Source of the DNA: Verrucomicrobiota bacterium | GTDB taxonomy: Bacteria > Verrucomicrobiota > Verrucomicrobiia > Limisphaerales > SIBE01 | Assembly: GCA_016871515.1 (NCBI GenBank) | Contig: VHDE01000008.1 | Location: forward strand, 33,664 to 97,663 | Length of the DNA: 64,000 nt | Reading direction: 5' to 3' | Part shown: in pieces, positions 7,719-19,289 of the stretch | How the letters are laid out: each line of letters opens with the position of its first letter | Numbering within the stretch: the first letter of the stretch is position 1 | The notes under the pieces: generated by a model | What the model was told of the DNA's origin: nothing | Databases searched by the model: none | The model's input: only the letters and a program-made list of their open reading frames with translations | Position numbers and translations under genes: made by a program

Positions 7719-8144
7719 ATGGCGAAGAAGATTGTTGGACAGATCAAACTGCAGATCCCTGCAGGGCAAGCGAACCCGGCCCCGCCGGTGGGGCCCGCCT
7801 TAGGGCAGCAGGGGGTCAATATCATGGCATTTTGCAAAGAGTTTAATGCCACTACCAAAGACCAAGCAGGAATGATTATTCCGGTTGTCATCACGGTCTA
7901 TCAGGATAAGTCATTCACCTTTATTACGAAATCGCCGCCCGCCTCGGTCCTGTTAAAAAAGGCGGCCGGAATTGCCTCAGGCTCGAAAACGCCAAATAAG
8001 GAGACCGTGGGTAAAGTCACTCGCAAGCAAGTGATGGATATCGTGAAGCTCAAATTGAAGGATTTGAATGCTACCGACGAGGAGGCCGCATTTCGCGTGG
8101 TGGCAGGGACCGCGCGAAGCATGGGAATCGAAGTCCAAGGCTAG
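7719..8144 (+). CDS. rplK: 50S ribosomal protein L11
   Basis: A 141-residue component of the GTPase-associated centre, contacting 23S rRNA and EF-G. The Pro-rich N-terminal signature [20 protein letters not shown] is intact, as is the C-terminal RNA-binding part ending [12 protein letters not shown]. Length is standard. It begins 7 bases after nusG. Confidence 0.98.
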   Translation: MAKKIVGQIKLQIPAGQANPAPPVGPALGQQGVNIMAFCKEFNATTKDQAGMIIPVVITVYQDKSFTFITKSPPASVLLKKAAGIASGSKTPNKETVGKVTRKQVMDIVKLKLKDLNATDEEAAFRVVAGTARSMGIEVQG

Positions 8145-8206
8145 GCTTCGAATTGTAACCGTTAACGCGGGAGAGTTCGCGCTCGTTCGCACCGCACAAA
8201 TCACTA

Positions 8207-8905
8207 ATGCCAAGCAAACGCTACAAAAAAGCTCTTGAGATGGTGGAAAGCCAGAAGGCTTATCCATTGAAATCGGCCATCGAAGTCCTTCGGAAATTCC
8301 CGAAGGCTAAGTTCAACGAAACCGTTGAGTTGGCTTTCCGACTCGGGGTAGATCCAAAACAATCGGACCAAATGGTGCGGGGCACGGTTCCTTTGCCACA
8401 TGGCAGCGGCAAGACAGTGCGAGTACTGGTCTTTGCCAAAAATGGAGCTGCCGCCGATGCGGCTCGTGCTGCGGGCGCCGAGCATGTTGGTTATGACGAC
8501 ATGATTAAGAAATGCACCGAAGGGTGGACTGATTTTGACGTTGCCATCGCCACTCCTGAAGCAATGGCCGAAGTGCGAAAGCTTGGCAAGGTCCTGGGTC
8601 CTCGTGGTTTAATGCCAAATCCAAAGACCGGCACGGTCACTGAAGATACAGCGAAAGCTGTTAAGGAAGTTAAGGCCGGACGAGTTGAGTTTAAGATCGA
8701 CAAAGCGGGAAATGTGCATGTGCCCGTTGGGAAGGTTTCATTCACGCCAGACCAAATCGCAGATAATGCGCGATCAGTGATTGAAGCGGTATCGAAGGCT
8801 CGTCCTTCCAGTGTGAAAGGTGTTTTCATCCAAAGTTGCACTTTGTCTGCGACAATGAGCCCTCCGGTCCTCCTGGACCTCCGAGAGTTCGTGGCCGCCG
8901 CTTAA
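8207..8905 (+). CDS. rplA: 50S ribosomal protein L1
   Basis: A 232-residue protein of the mobile L1 stalk near the E site. The family signature KVLGPRGLMPNPKTGTV is present near residue 130, and the N-terminal KRYKKALEMV is typical. L1 often represses its own operon by binding the rplK-rplA mRNA; the 62-base spacer before this gene could hold such a site, but I cannot identify one by eye. Confidence 0.98.
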   Translation: MPSKRYKKALEMVESQKAYPLKSAIEVLRKFPKAKFNETVELAFRLGVDPKQSDQMVRGTVPLPHGSGKTVRVLVFAKNGAAADAARAAGAEHVGYDDMIKKCTEGWTDFDVAIATPEAMAEVRKLGKVLGPRGLMPNPKTGTVTEDTAKAVKEVKAGRVEFKIDKAGNVHVPVGKVSFTPDQIADNARSVIEAVSKARPSSVKGVFIQSCTLSATMSPPVLLDLREFVAAA

Positions 8906-8930
8906 ACCAAACCTTCTTTTAGAAAAATAC

Positions 8931-9440
8931 ATGCGAGCTGAGAAACAATTCATTGGCAATGAGTACTTAGGGCGGTTGAACGCCTCGCCATTCTTCATCA
9001 TTGTGGATTATCGCGGGCTAACGGTTGGGCATTTCACGGAACTGCGCAAGCGCCTGAAAAAGGCGGGCGGCGAGATTCATGTGGTGAAGAACTCGATTTT
9101 CCGAATCGTGGCGAAAGAGGCTGGCGTCTCCGATCTCAAAGGAAGCTTGGCGGGACAACTTGCTGTGGTGACGGGCCAGCGTGACATTTCGGCAACTGCC
9201 AAAGTCATCAAAACATTTCAGGCTGAATTCGATAAGCCTAAAGCCAGATTCGGCTATCTCAATAATCAACGACTCGAAACTGCTGACCTTGTGGCGTTGG
9301 CCGATTTGCCGTCGATTGAGGTTCTTCGGAGCAAATTGCTCGGCGTTCTCAAGGCGCCCGCAGGCCAACTAGTCCGCCTGTTGAACACGCCAGCCACGCA
9401 ATTAACTCGCGTGCTGCAGGCCCGGGTAGAAAAAGGTTAG
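8931..9440 (+). CDS. rplJ: 50S ribosomal protein L10
   Basis: A 169-residue stalk base protein that anchors L7/L12 dimers through its C-terminal helix. It shows FFIIVDYRGLTVGHFTELRKRLKKAGGE near the N-terminus and the L7/L12-binding helix at the end (QLVRLLNTPATQLTRVLQA). It starts 25 bases after rplA. An unusually long, structured 172-base spacer separates it from rplL. Confidence 0.97.
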   Translation: MRAEKQFIGNEYLGRLNASPFFIIVDYRGLTVGHFTELRKRLKKAGGEIHVVKNSIFRIVAKEAGVSDLKGSLAGQLAVVTGQRDISATAKVIKTFQAEFDKPKARFGYLNNQRLETADLVALADLPSIEVLRSKLLGVLKAPAGQLVRLLNTPATQLTRVLQARVEKG

Positions 9441-9612
9441 TCCTTTGCGGTCGAGTTTCGGAACGCTGGAGCTATTCCAGAAGGGTTTAACAATTTCCGC
9501 GCCGGCAATTAGCGGTGCGGAAGCACAAGACAAAACAAAGTAAATCGTCGGTTCGCGGGCTGCGAACTTAAAACTTCCTTAGCTGAGGAAGACGACGAGA
9601 CTGAAAGGTAAT
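9441..9612 (+). promoter_or_regulatory. Structured spacer between rplJ and rplL
   Basis: 172 non-coding bases with at least three potential hairpins: TCCGCgCCG pairing with CGGtGCGGA (about 9497-9524), GTTCGC/GCGAAC (about 9551-9567), and CTTCCT/AGGAAG just before the rplL ribosome site (about 9575-9592). None is followed by a T-run. Stronger expression of rplL than rplJ is needed for stalk stoichiometry (four or more L7/L12 per L10), and this is a plausible place for a promoter or processing site. The function is inferred. Confidence 0.45.
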
Positions 9613-10002
9613 ATGGCAGATCTAGCAGCATTAGTTGAACAGTTGGGCAAGTTAACGGTCATTGAAACGGCAGAGTTGGTAAAGCAGCTGGAGACAGCTT
9701 GGGGTGTCACCGCTGCCGCTCCGGTCGCAGTAGCCGCCGCGGCGCCAGCAAGTGGCGCAGCTGCAGCACCAGCCGCCGAAGCTAAGACAGCATTTGATGT
9801 GATTTTGGCCTCGGTCCCGGCAGATAAGAAGATCGCCGTTATTAAGGCGGTCCGTGAAGTCAAGACGGGCTTGGGGCTGGCTGAAGCAAAGAAGCTCGTC
9901 GAAGAAGCGCCGAAACCGGTGTTGGAGGGGGCTAATAAGGCGGACTCGGATGCTGCCAAGAAGAAATTGGAAGAAGCAGGGGCGAAAGTTGAAGTTAAGT
10001 AA
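9613..10002 (+). CDS. rplL: 50S ribosomal protein L7/L12
   Basis: A 129-residue multicopy stalk protein that recruits translational GTPases. The N-terminal dimerisation helix region ([20 protein letters not shown]) is followed by an Ala/Pro hinge (residues 36-60) and the globular C-terminal domain with [21 protein letters not shown]. An AAAGG ribosome site precedes the ATG. Long structured spacers lie on both sides. Confidence 0.98.
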   Translation: MADLAALVEQLGKLTVIETAELVKQLETAWGVTAAAPVAVAAAAPASGAAAAPAAEAKTAFDVILASVPADKKIAVIKAVREVKTGLGLAEAKKLVEEAPKPVLEGANKADSDAAKKKLEEAGAKVEVK

Positions 10003-10211
10003 ATATGGTTTATTGTGGCGGCGGACGTATTCCGTCGCCACAAGTTGGTCAGGCGGAACAGAACTGAATTGATAAAATAAGTCGAACGTTCCATCCAGAG
10101 GTAATTGAACTAGATTTGCCGGCACTTCTTGGGGACTCCCAAGGAGACCGGTATTGTGTCGTTATTGCTTAAAAACCGGCTGGTTTAGGCCAGCAAACAT
10201 TTGAGGTCAAA
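10003..10211 (+). promoter_or_regulatory. rplL-rpoB spacer with stable hairpins (attenuator or processing candidate)
   Basis: The strongest hairpin is at 10013-10043: TTGTGGCGGCGG pairs with CCGTCGCCACAA over a 7-base loop, with one G-T pair. Two more follow: CTTGGG/CCCAAG (about 10128-10143) and GCTGG/CCAGC (about 10178-10193), the last only a few bases before the rpoB ribosome site. No T-run follows the first stem, so simple termination is unlikely. In E. coli the same spacer holds an attenuator and an RNase III site, which is the analogy used here. Confidence 0.5.
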
Positions 10212-13200
10212 ATGCCATCGCGAGCGTCAGAACGAATTAATTTTGGTAAGATTAAAGAGATTATCGCTCCCCCAAATCTGATTGAGATACAGGTCAACTC
10301 TTACCATGAGTTCCTGCAAGCTGAAATAGCGCCGTCGAAACGGAAGAATCTCGGATTGCAAGCCGTGTTTACCGAGGTGTTTCCGATCGAGAGCTACGAT
10401 GGTAAATCGGTTCTTGACTATCATAGCTATGAGATCGGTGAGCCAAAGCAGGATTGGCTCGAATGTCTTCGCGAGGGCATCACGTTCGGCGCGCCTCTGC
10501 ACGTAACCTTTTTGCTAAAAGAAGAAAAAGGGACCAAGGAGGAGAAGGTTTTTATGGGTGAACTCCCTTTGATGACGCCACAAGGCACGTTTGTCATCAA
10601 TGGAGCCGAGCGCGTTATCGTGAGCCAGTTGCATCGGTCGCCCGGTTTGGCCTTCGAAGCGACCCAGCATCCAAACGGTAAAACGCTCCATTCATTCCGA
10701 ATTATTCCCGATCGCGGTTCCTGGTATGAAGCTCAGTTTGACACCAGCGATCTGCTTTATGTTTACCTCGACCGCAAGAAACGCCGCCGGAAGTTTTTGA
10801 CCACCACGTTTTTTAGGGCGCTGGGTTATGGCTCGGATGCTGACATTCTCAAGCTCTTCTACGAAATCGAGGAATTGCCGCTCAAGGAAGCTGAGAACCT
10901 TGATAATATTCAAAACAAAGTTCTCATTGAGGACGCGGTTGACCCAGACAAGGGCATCGTCGTGGCTCGCGCGTTTGAACCGCTTTCCAAAGCAGTCCTG
11001 AAACAGATTGCCGAGCTTGGGGTGACGAAGATTCGCGTTGTCGATACGACAGTCGATGACGGAATCATCATCAAGTGTCTCAAGAAGGATCCGACCAAGA
11101 ACGAAGAAGAAGCCCTCAAAGATATTTATCGGCGCCTGCGACCTGGCGATCCTCCCACCGCCGCCAACGCGCGTGCGCTTATCAAGCGATTGTTTTTCGA
11201 TCCCAAGCGCTATGATCTCGGCCGCGTCGGGCGTTACAAAATCATGCAAAAACTGAGCCTCAAGGGAAATGAGGATTCTCGGATTCTCACTAAAGAAGAC
11301 TTGGTCGCTGCGACTAAGTATCTGCTTCGACTCAAGAAAGGTGAGGGGACGTTGGACGACATCGATCACCTCGGCAGCCGTCGTATTCGAACGGTCGGTG
11401 AATTGCTGGCGAACCAATGCCGTGTTGGCTTGGCTCGAACGGAACGCCTGGTTAAAGAGCGCATGACGTTGTTCGATCAGGGGATGGACACGATGACGCC
11501 GCAGAAGCTGATCAATCCGAAGGCGCTCTCGGCGGTCGTGCGCGATTTCTTCGGTCGCAGCCAGCTGTCGCAGTTCATGGACCAAATCAATCCCCTGGCA
11601 GAGTTGACGCACAAGCGCCGGTTGTCTGCTCTTGGGCCTGGTGGTCTTTCGCGCGACCGCGCGGGTTTCGAAGTCCGCGACGTTCACCCGTCGCATTACG
11701 GCCGCATCTGTCCGGTCGAAACTCCGGAAGGACCCAACATCGGACTCATTGCATCTTTGGCGACGTTTGCGCGCGTTAATGATTTCGGGTTCATTGAAAC
11801 GCCTTATCGCAAAGTCGAAAAAGGCCGCGTCACCACTCACATTGATTACCTTACCGCGGATCGAGAGGAGTCCTTTATCGTCGCTCAGGCCAATGCGCCC
11901 ATCGATGAAAAGGGGCATTTTCAGACGGACAAAGTCATGTGTCGTTGCAAAGGCGACTTCATTGACGTTGAACCGGCGCGTGTGGATTACATGGACGTTT
12001 CGCCCAAACAACTGGTTTCGGTTGCTGCGGGACTGATCCCGTTCCTCGAGCATGACGATGCGAATCGCGCTTTGATGGGTTCAAACATGCAACGCCAGGC
12101 CGTCCCGCTGTTAGTCACGGAAGCCCCGCTCGTCGCGACGGGTTTGGAAGAGCGCGTGGCCCGTGATTCTCGCGCGGTTATTGTTTCCTATGAAGGCGGC
12201 AAAGTCGCTTCCGTTACCGGGAGCCAGATTATTATCACGTCAGACGGAAAGCTCCCTGAAGGCAAGAAACGAATCAAACACGATCCCGCCGAAGGGGTTC
12301 ACGTCCACAACGTCCGCAAATTCATGCGTTCGAATGCGGCCACGTGTATCAACCAGAAAATTCTGGTCGCGAAGGGCGACGCTGTGAAGAAGGGCCAGGT
12401 TATTGCGGATGGTCCGTGCACTGCGGGTGGCGAATTGGCGCTTGGCCGCAATGTGCTCTGCGCGTTCATGCCGTGGAACGGTTACAACTTCGAAGACGCG
12501 ATTCTGATTAGTGAACGGATTGTTAAGGATGACATCTTCACTTCCATTCACATCGATGAATTTGAAGTCGGCGCGCGCGACACCAAACTCGGGCCTGAAG
12601 AAATCACGCGCGACATTCCTAACCTTGGCGAAGAAGCGCTCAAGAACTTGGGCACCGATGGTGTGATTCGGATCGGCGCCGAAGTTAAGCCGGGTGACAT
12701 TTTGGTTGGCAAGATTACGCCGAAGAGTGAAACGGAACTGGCGCCGGAAGAACGTCTCCTCCGCGCAATCTTTGGTGAAAAAGCCGCCGATGTTAAAGAC
12801 ACTTCGCTGAAAGTTCCCTCGGGAACGTACGGCATTGTCATGGACGTCAAGGTTTCCTCGAAGAAGGAAATTGATCGGGGCGCCGCGCGTGTTTCACCTT
12901 CGGAAGCGAAGAAACACGCGAAGCAGGTCGAAGAGGAATACAAGACAAAGATCGACGAGTTGCGCGAGCAGCTGACCGAGGCTTTGAGCAACATTCTCCT
13001 CGGCGAAAAGATTCCGCTGGACGTCGTTAACTCTGAGACGGGCGAAATCATTATTCCGGCGAATCGGAAGATCACCAAGACTCTGCTGCGCAAGTTGGCC
13101 GGCGTCTACGATCGGATCGAAATCGATCCATCTCCAATTCGGAATAAGATCAACGAAATCATCGGCAGCTTCAAAAAGCGGTTTGATGATTTGCAAATGC

Positions 13201-14033
13201 AACACGACGAAGAAATGGAGCGCGTGGAAGCGGGCGATGAAGTTGATCCCGGCATTATCAAGTCGGTCAAAGTGTATATCGCGTCCAAGCGCAAGCTTTC
13301 GGTTGGCGACAAGATGGCAGGCCGTCACGGGAACAAGGGTGTCGTGGCCAAGATCGTTCCTGAAGAGGACATGCCATTCCTCGCCGACGGCACGGCTGTC
13401 GATATCGTGTTGAATCCGCTGGGCGTTCCATCGCGCATGAACGTCGGTCAAGTGTTGGAAACCCATTTGGGTTGGGCGGCGAAGCTGTTAGGCCTTCGCT
13501 TTTCGACGCCGGTCTTTGACGGAATCAAGGAGAAGGACATCCGGGTTTATCTCAAAGACGCCAAGTTGCCCGAGCACGGCAAGACGATGTTGTATGACGG
13601 TCGGACGGGCGAAGCGTTCGATCAGGAAATTGTGGTGGGCTACATCTACATGATGAAGCTTGGCCACTTGGTCGCGGACAAGATTCATGCGCGCGCGGTC
13701 GGGCCGTATTCACTGGTCACTCAGCAACCGCTCGGTGGCAAGGCCCAGTACGGCGGCCAGCGCTTCGGGGAAATGGAAGTGTGGGCCATGGAAGCTTATG
13801 GTTCCGCGTACACCTTGCAGGAATTGCTCACGGTCAAATCGGACGACGTGCAGGGCCGCACGCGGATTTATGAAAGCATCGTGAAAGGTGACAACTCGTT
13901 GGAAGCCGGCGTGCCGGAATCATTCAACGTGCTGGTCAAGGAAATGCAATCGCTCGGCTTGGACGTGAAGGTTGGTTATTCCAACCCAATCGATCAGCCG
14001 GCGCAACCAGCGGCTTTAACTGCTCTCGCTTAA
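10212..14033 (+). CDS. rpoB: DNA-directed RNA polymerase subunit beta
   Basis: A 1273-residue catalytic core subunit. The rifampicin-pocket region [20 protein letters not shown] then [12 protein letters not shown] matches the sensitive consensus at the usual Asp, His, Arg and Ser positions. One neighbour differs (Ile where E. coli has Asn518). [17 protein letters not shown], the [14 protein letters not shown] active-site region and the C-terminal [20 protein letters not shown] clamp segment are all intact. Length is within the normal bacterial range. It is 24 bases upstream of rpoC and follows the structured rplL spacer. Confidence 0.99.
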   Translation: MPSRASERINFGKIKEIIAPPNLIEIQVNSYHEFLQAEIAPSKRKNLGLQAVFTEVFPIESYDGKSVLDYHSYEIGEPKQDWLECLREGITFGAPLHVTFLLKEEKGTKEEKVFMGELPLMTPQGTFVINGAERVIVSQLHRSPGLAFEATQHPNGKTLHSFRIIPDRGSWYEAQFDTSDLLYVYLDRKKRRRKFLTTTFFRALGYGSDADILKLFYEIEELPLKEAENLDNIQNKVLIEDAVDPDKGIVVARAFEPLSKAVLKQIAELGVTKIRVVDTTVDDGIIIKCLKKDPTKNEEEALKDIYRRLRPGDPPTAANARALIKRLFFDPKRYDLGRVGRYKIMQKLSLKGNEDSRILTKEDLVAATKYLLRLKKGEGTLDDIDHLGSRRIRTVGELLANQCRVGLARTERLVKERMTLFDQGMDTMTPQKLINPKALSAVVRDFFGRSQLSQFMDQINPLAELTHKRRLSALGPGGLSRDRAGFEVRDVHPSHYGRICPVETPEGPNIGLIASLATFARVNDFGFIETPYRKVEKGRVTTHIDYLTADREESFIVAQANAPIDEKGHFQTDKVMCRCKGDFIDVEPARVDYMDVSPKQLVSVAAGLIPFLEHDDANRALMGSNMQRQAVPLLVTEAPLVATGLEERVARDSRAVIVSYEGGKVASVTGSQIIITSDGKLPEGKKRIKHDPAEGVHVHNVRKFMRSNAATCINQKILVAKGDAVKKGQVIADGPCTAGGELALGRNVLCAFMPWNGYNFEDAILISERIVKDDIFTSIHIDEFEVGARDTKLGPEEITRDIPNLGEEALKNLGTDGVIRIGAEVKPGDILVGKITPKSETELAPEERLLRAIFGEKAADVKDTSLKVPSGTYGIVMDVKVSSKKEIDRGAARVSPSEAKKHAKQVEEEYKTKIDELREQLTEALSNILLGEKIPLDVVNSETGEIIIPANRKITKTLLRKLAGVYDRIEIDPSPIRNKINEIIGSFKKRFDDLQMQHDEEMERVEAGDEVDPGIIKSVKVYIASKRKLSVGDKMAGRHGNKGVVAKIVPEEDMPFLADGTAVDIVLNPLGVPSRMNVGQVLETHLGWAAKLLGLRFSTPVFDGIKEKDIRVYLKDAKLPEHGKTMLYDGRTGEAFDQEIVVGYIYMMKLGHLVADKIHARAVGPYSLVTQQPLGGKAQYGGQRFGEMEVWAMEAYGSAYTLQELLTVKSDDVQGRTRIYESIVKGDNSLEAGVPESFNVLVKEMQSLGLDVKVGYSNPIDQPAQPAALTALA

Positions 14034-14056
14034 ACAAGTTTAACGATTTCTTTTTT

Positions 14057-17000
14057 ATGATTAGCACCAAAGAATCCGCACGTGAATTGCTCGGTCTCGA
14101 CAAGGTCAATCTAGTCGATTACGTCGCCATCACCGTTGCGTCGCCGGAATCGATTCGTTCCTGGTCCAAGGGCGAAGTGAAGAACCCCGAGACGATCAAC
14201 TATCGCACGTTCAAACCTGAGAAAGGCGGATTGTTCTGTGAACGTATTTTCGGCCCCGTCAAGGATTGGGAGTGCTCCTGCGGAAAGTACAAGCGCATCA
14301 AACATCGCGGTGTGGTTTGCGATCGCTGCGGTGTCGAAGTGACCTTGTCGCGCGTGCGTCGCGAGCGCATGGGACACATTGAACTGGCTGTCCCGGTTTC
14401 GCATATCTGGTTCTTCAAATGCATGCCGTCGCGCATCGGATTGATGCTCGACATGACCGCGCGGAATCTCGAACGGGTGATTTATTACGAAGATTATCTC
14501 GTGATCGATCCGGCCTCGACGCCGCTCAAGCAGCACCAACTGTTGAGCGAATTGGAATATCGCGAGGCGAAAGAAACGTACGGCCCCGACGCATTCCTGG
14601 CCAAGATGGGCGCCGAGGCTGTGCGCGAGGCTCTGTCGAATGTCGATTTGCAGAAACAAATCAATCAGTTGCAGGTCGCCATGACGGAAACCAAGAGCAA
14701 GCAGATTCGGAAGAAAATCGCCAAGCGCATCAAGCTGTTTCAAGGGTTCATCAGCTCGAAGAGCCGCCCCGAATGGATGATCTTGACGGTGCTTCCAGTC
14801 ATCCCGCCGGACCTGCGTCCCCTCGTTCCTTTGGAAGGCGGACGGTTTGCCACCTCCGATCTCAATGATTTGTATCGGCGCGTCATCAATCGCAACAACC
14901 GGTTGAAGAACCTTCTCCAGCTTAAGACGCCCGAAGTCATCATTCGAAACGAGAAACGGATGCTGCAGGAAGCCGTGGATGCCTTGTTCGATAACGGCCG
15001 CCATGGTCGAGCGGTGACGGGTGCGGGCAATCGACCGCTCAAATCTCTTAGCGACATGCTAAAGGGGAAGAGCGGGCGCTTCCGCCAAAACCTCCTCGGC
15101 AAACGCGTCGATTATTCAGGTCGATCAGTGATCGTGATCGGGCCGGAGTTGAGACTTCATCAATGTGGTTTGCCCAAAAAGATGGCGCTGGTGCTGTTCG
15201 AGCCGTTCATTATCCGGCGGCTCAAGGAATTTGGCTATGTGCATACCGTGCGTTCGGCCAAGAAAATGATCGAACGTCAATCGCCGGAAGTTTGGGATAT
15301 TTTGGAAGAAGTGACGAAAGGACATCCCGTTCTGTTGAACCGCGCGCCGACGCTGCACCGCCTGTCGATCCAGGCCTTCGAGCCGGTGTTGATCGAAGGA
15401 GAAGCGATTCGCATTCATCCGCTGGTTTGCACGGCTTACAACGCAGACTTCGATGGCGATCAGATGGCCGTCCATGTGCCACTTTCGGTCGAGTCGCAAA
15501 TGGAGGCGCGGCTGCTGATGATGGCGCCGAACAACATTTTCAGTCCTTCGAGCGGCAAACCAATTATGACGCCGACGCAGGACATCACGCTTGGTTGCTA
15601 TTATCTGACGGCGAATCCCCGCGCAGATGGAACCGGGCAAAATGGCGACCGAACGAAACTCTTCGCCTCCAAGAGCGAAGTTATCTTTGCTCACAGTGAT
15701 GACGCTGTCGGCACGCACGAGAAAATTCGATTGGCCAACCCGGACCTAGGTCAAAAGACGGTTTATGGAGACCAGGAAAAGAAAGTCATCGAGACAACGG
15801 TTGGCCGCGTCATTTTCAGCGAAATCTGGCCGCCGGAGCTCGGATTTCCCAACAAGGTCATTGGCAAATCACAAATCGGCGAATTGATTTGGAATTGCTA
15901 CAAATTCTGCGGGCACGAAAAGACGGTTGCCACGTTGGACAAACTCAAAGAGCTTGGCTTCTACGAAGCGACTCGCGCCGGCGTGTCCATCGGAATTGAC
16001 GACATGATCATTCCGAAAGAAAAGACGCACGAGATCGAGGGCGCGCAAAAGCAAATTGGCGATGTCGAGAAGCAGTATCGCAAGGGCGTTATTACTCCGG
16101 GCGAACGCTACAACAAGGTCATTGATATTTGGACGCATTGCACCGACCAAATCGCCAACGTCATGCTGCGCACCTTGGAAAACAACCAAGGCAAGCGCGA
16201 GTACAACCCGGTTTGGTTAATGGTCGACTCAGGCGCGCGAGGCAATCGCCAGCAAGTCCGGCAGCTGGCCGGCGTGCGCGGGCTGATGGCCAAGCCGTCG
16301 GGTGACATTATCGAAAAACCGATCCTCTCGAACTTTCGCGAAGGTCTCACCGTGCTCGAATACTTCATTTCGACGCACGGCGCGCGCAAAGGGTTGGCAG
16401 ATACCGCGCTCAAGACGGCCGACTCAGGATACATGACGCGCAAATTGGTAGACGTCGCTCAGGATGTAATCATTCGTGAGGACGATTGCGGAACGACCAA
16501 CGGCATTTGGGTGCAGTCGATTTATGAAGGTGAAGATGAAGTGGTCAAGTTGAGCGAGAGATTGGTGGGGCGCTTCAGTTGCGATGACCTTTCCCACCCG
16601 ACTGATCCGAAGAAGAAAATCGTCAAAGCCAATGAGGAGATCGACGAAGTTAAGGCCAAGGCTATTGAAAAGTCAGGCATCGAAAAAGTGAAGATACGTT
16701 CGGTGCTCACCTGCGAAAGCAAGCACGGCATTTGCGTCGGTTGCTACGGACGCAATTTAGCAACCGGTCATTTGGTCAAATTAGGTGAGGCCGTGGGCAT
16801 CATTGCGGCACAATCTATCGGCGAGCCCGGCACGCAGTTGACGATGCGCACGTTCCACATCGGTGGAACTGCGTCCCAGGTCTTCAAACAGCCGCAGATC
16901 AAAGCGAAGTACGACGGCGTGGTGCGCTACAATGACCTCCGTTTGGTCGAGCTGGAGGACGGCAACAACATCGTCCTAAACAAAAATGGATCGATCTCGA

Positions 17001-18190
17001 TTCTGGCTGATGACGGCCGTGAGTTGGAAACTCATAACGTTGTGATAGGCGCCGTCATCGCGGTATCCAATAATGGCAAGGTCAAACGCGGTGACACCTT
17101 CGTGCAATGGGACCCATATAACGTCCCGATTCTCTCCGAGAAAGCGGGTCGAATTCAGTTCCACGACATCATCGAAGGTGTGACGATGAAACAAGAGGTC
17201 GATGAAACGACCGGCCAGGAAGCGAAAGTTATCATCGAGCACAAAGAAGATTTGCATCCGCAAATCATCATCACGGATGAAAAGGGCGAGCCCGTCGCAA
17301 ACTATCCAATTCCTTCGGGAGCGCACATTGTTGTGAATGAAAGCGACAAGATTGTCGCTGGAACGCTCATGGCCAAGACGCCGCGCAAGACTTCGAAGAC
17401 GAAAGATATTACCGGTGGTTTGCCTCGCGTCGCAGAACTGTTTGAAGCGCGCCGTCCGAAAGATGCAGCCGAGATCTCGAAGATCGATGGCATCGTTGAT
17501 TTCGGGCCAAGTGTCCGCGGCAAACGAACGATTCTGATCAAGGATCCTCAAACCAGCCTCGAAGAAGAGCACCTGATTCCGATTGGCAAGCACGTCATTG
17601 TGTTCAAGGGGGACTTCGTCAAGAAAGGACAGCAATTGACCGAAGGGCCGGTTGTGCCGCATGAGATTCTGGACGTCTGCGGGCCCCAGGAATTGCAGGA
17701 GCACCTCGTCAACGAAGTGCAGGAGGTTTACCGGCTGCAAGGCGTCACGATCAATGACAAGCACATTGAGATCATTGTCCGCCAGATGTTGCGCAAAGTG
17801 CGCATCACGGAGCCCGGTGACACGACGTTCCTTTGGGGCGAACAGATCGACAAGATTGCGTTCGAGAACGAAAATCAGCGCGTCGAGAAGATGGGCGGCA
17901 AACCGGCCGAAGCGCAGCCTGTGTTGTTGGGCATCACGAAGGCCTCCTTGGAAACCGAAAGTTTTCTGAGCGCCGCGTCGTTCCAGGACACAACGCGTGT
18001 CCTTACGGAAGCCGCGACGATGGGCAAGGTCGATCATCTGCGCGGTTTCAAAGAGAACGTCATCATGGGGCACATCATCCCGGCTGGGACGGGCTTCAAC
18101 CGCCACCGGAAAGTGCAACTGAAACCTCTCGTTGAGGAGTTGCCTGTGGAAGAGCCGAATCCTTTAGTGGATGAACCAATGGTCAGCTAA
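14057..18190 (+). CDS. rpoC: DNA-directed RNA polymerase subunit beta'
   Basis: A 1377-residue catalytic core subunit. The N-terminal zinc site is [20 protein letters not shown] (about residues 72-91). The Mg-chelating active-site motif is [16 protein letters not shown] (about residue 460). The second zinc cluster is in [14 protein letters not shown] (about 885), followed by the trigger-loop region [20 protein letters not shown]. The C-terminal 20 residues are acidic and Pro-rich. No intein or large insertion is apparent. After it comes a 130-base spacer with a promoter-like sequence before rpsL. Confidence 0.99.
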   Translation: MISTKESARELLGLDKVNLVDYVAITVASPESIRSWSKGEVKNPETINYRTFKPEKGGLFCERIFGPVKDWECSCGKYKRIKHRGVVCDRCGVEVTLSRVRRERMGHIELAVPVSHIWFFKCMPSRIGLMLDMTARNLERVIYYEDYLVIDPASTPLKQHQLLSELEYREAKETYGPDAFLAKMGAEAVREALSNVDLQKQINQLQVAMTETKSKQIRKKIAKRIKLFQGFISSKSRPEWMILTVLPVIPPDLRPLVPLEGGRFATSDLNDLYRRVINRNNRLKNLLQLKTPEVIIRNEKRMLQEAVDALFDNGRHGRAVTGAGNRPLKSLSDMLKGKSGRFRQNLLGKRVDYSGRSVIVIGPELRLHQCGLPKKMALVLFEPFIIRRLKEFGYVHTVRSAKKMIERQSPEVWDILEEVTKGHPVLLNRAPTLHRLSIQAFEPVLIEGEAIRIHPLVCTAYNADFDGDQMAVHVPLSVESQMEARLLMMAPNNIFSPSSGKPIMTPTQDITLGCYYLTANPRADGTGQNGDRTKLFASKSEVIFAHSDDAVGTHEKIRLANPDLGQKTVYGDQEKKVIETTVGRVIFSEIWPPELGFPNKVIGKSQIGELIWNCYKFCGHEKTVATLDKLKELGFYEATRAGVSIGIDDMIIPKEKTHEIEGAQKQIGDVEKQYRKGVITPGERYNKVIDIWTHCTDQIANVMLRTLENNQGKREYNPVWLMVDSGARGNRQQVRQLAGVRGLMAKPSGDIIEKPILSNFREGLTVLEYFISTHGARKGLADTALKTADSGYMTRKLVDVAQDVIIREDDCGTTNGIWVQSIYEGEDEVVKLSERLVGRFSCDDLSHPTDPKKKIVKANEEIDEVKAKAIEKSGIEKVKIRSVLTCESKHGICVGCYGRNLATGHLVKLGEAVGIIAAQSIGEPGTQLTMRTFHIGGTASQVFKQPQIKAKYDGVVRYNDLRLVELEDGNNIVLNKNGSISILADDGRELETHNVVIGAVIAVSNNGKVKRGDTFVQWDPYNVPILSEKAGRIQFHDIIEGVTMKQEVDETTGQEAKVIIEHKEDLHPQIIITDEKGEPVANYPIPSGAHIVVNESDKIVAGTLMAKTPRKTSKTKDITGGLPRVAELFEARRPKDAAEISKIDGIVDFGPSVRGKRTILIKDPQTSLEEEHLIPIGKHVIVFKGDFVKKGQQLTEGPVVPHEILDVCGPQELQEHLVNEVQEVYRLQGVTINDKHIEIIVRQMLRKVRITEPGDTTFLWGEQIDKIAFENENQRVEKMGGKPAEAQPVLLGITKASLETESFLSAASFQDTTRVLTEAATMGKVDHLRGFKENVIMGHIIPAGTGFNRHRKVQLKPLVEELPVEEPNPLVDEPMVS

Positions 18191-18230
18191 GAAATGGGCG
18201 TAAGAACTCAAAAAATTGTTCAAATACTTG

Positions 18231-18258
18231 TTGCAACCGAGAGGTCCTTTGTTAATAC
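18231..18258 (+). promoter_or_regulatory. Candidate promoter ahead of rpsL
   Basis: TTGCAA at 18231-18236 and TAATAC at 18253-18258 are separated by 16 bases, in the 130-base gap between rpoC and the rpsL start. The match is moderate and is judged from sequence only. It would give the str operon its own promoter. Confidence 0.4.
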
Positions 18259-18320
18259 TCGCGCTCCGTTTCTCCAGAGTTTAGGAAATGGTGTGGAAGT
18301 ACGGAAATTGGATAGCTGCG

Positions 18321-18725
18321 ATGCCGACAATTAATCAACTCGTCCGTAAAGGGCGAAACAAACTGAAGTATAAATCCAAGTCGCCCGCCTTGGAAAATGC
18401 GCCGTTTCGCCGCGGCGTTTGTGTCCAGGTCATGACCCGTACCCCCAAAAAGCCGAACTCGGCGATGCGGAAAGTGGCGAAGGTGCGTTTGACGAATGGG
18501 TATGAAGTGATAGCGTACATTCCGGACGAGGGACACAACCTACAGGAGCACTCGATTGTTTTAGTGCGTGGCGGGCGTGTGAAAGACCTTCCTGGGGTTC
18601 GGTACCACATCGTTCGTGGCACTCTAGATGCCGCTGGCGTGGAAAAGCGGCGAGTGAGCCGATCCAAGTACGGGGTCAAGCGGCCCAAGGCAGCCAAGGC
18701 GGCTGCCGCCGCAGCGAGCAAGTAG
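18321..18725 (+). CDS. rpsL: 30S ribosomal protein S12
   Basis: A 134-residue decoding-centre protein. The start is set at the ATG giving [14 protein letters not shown], the family's standard N-terminus; an upstream in-frame ATG would add 11 unrelated residues. The streptomycin region [20 protein letters not shown] carries the usual Lys, and the second loop reads [17 protein letters not shown]. The C-terminus ends in an Ala-rich tail ([12 protein letters not shown]). rpsG follows 13 bases later. Confidence 0.97.
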   Translation: MPTINQLVRKGRNKLKYKSKSPALENAPFRRGVCVQVMTRTPKKPNSAMRKVAKVRLTNGYEVIAYIPDEGHNLQEHSIVLVRGGRVKDLPGVRYHIVRGTLDAAGVEKRRVSRSKYGVKRPKAAKAAAAAASK

Positions 18726-18738
18726 TTGAATTGATTTT

Positions 18739-19212
18739 ATGTCGAGACGCCGCCAAGCCGTGAAGAGAGGTGTGTCTGAGGACGCGAAGTTCCACAGCAC
18801 GCTCGTCTCACGATTAGTGAACGTGGTCATGCAGTGTGGCAAGAAAAGCGTTGCGCAAAGGATTGTCTACGGAACGTTCGACCGAATCGTCGAAAAGAAT
18901 CCGAATGCCAACCCGCTCGAGATTTTGCAGCGCGCGGTTGACAACGCGAAGCCACGCTTGGAAGTTAAGGCCCGTCGCGTTGGCGGCGCGACCTACCAAG
19001 TGCCTGTGGAAGCAGCGCCAGATCGGCAGTTAGCGCTGGCTTTGCGGTGGTTGGTTGATTTTGCGGACGCGCGCAAAGGGATTGCCATGAAAGAGGCATT
19101 GGCTGCCGAAATCATGGATGCCTACCAAGGCCAGGGAAATGCGATCCGAAAACGCGATGAAGTGCACAAGATGGCGCAAGCCAATAAAGCTTTCGCTCAC
19201 TTCCGCTGGTAG
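18739..19212 (+). CDS. rpsG: 30S ribosomal protein S7
   Basis: A 157-residue primary 16S-binding protein of the 30S head. Family features include MSRRRQAVKR at the start, the region GGATYQVPVEAAPDRQLALA and the C-terminus MAQANKAFAHFRW. Length is standard. It is immediately followed by an intrinsic terminator that separates it from fusA. Confidence 0.98.
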   Translation: MSRRRQAVKRGVSEDAKFHSTLVSRLVNVVMQCGKKSVAQRIVYGTFDRIVEKNPNANPLEILQRAVDNAKPRLEVKARRVGGATYQVPVEAAPDRQLALALRWLVDFADARKGIAMKEALAAEIMDAYQGQGNAIRKRDEVHKMAQANKAFAHFRW

Positions 19213-19230
19213 TTAATTACAATTTTAAAT

Positions 19231-19264
19231 CGCCCCGAAGGCTAGCAAATCGGGGCATTTTTAT
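19231..19264 (+). terminator. Intrinsic terminator/attenuator between rpsG and fusA
   Basis: GCCCCGA (19232-19238) pairs with TCGGGGC (19250-19256) over an 11-base loop and is followed at once by ATTTTTATT. It starts 19 bases after the rpsG stop and lies inside the str gene order. No strong promoter is visible between it and fusA, so partial read-through is implied. Confidence 0.75.
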
Positions 19265-19289
19265 TCTCTGAGAGACTGAGATAATTAGA

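Noticed and set aside
10692..12053. 453-codon open frame antisense to rpoB
   Set aside because: It is a shadow of rpoB codon usage; the protein has no recognisable domain and rpoB is intact on the plus strand.
16976..18118. 380-codon open frame antisense to rpoC
   Set aside because: Same reason: codon-bias shadow of a highly conserved gene.
10212..18190. Intein or large insertion in rpoB or rpoC
   Set aside because: All conserved blocks follow in order and total lengths are normal.
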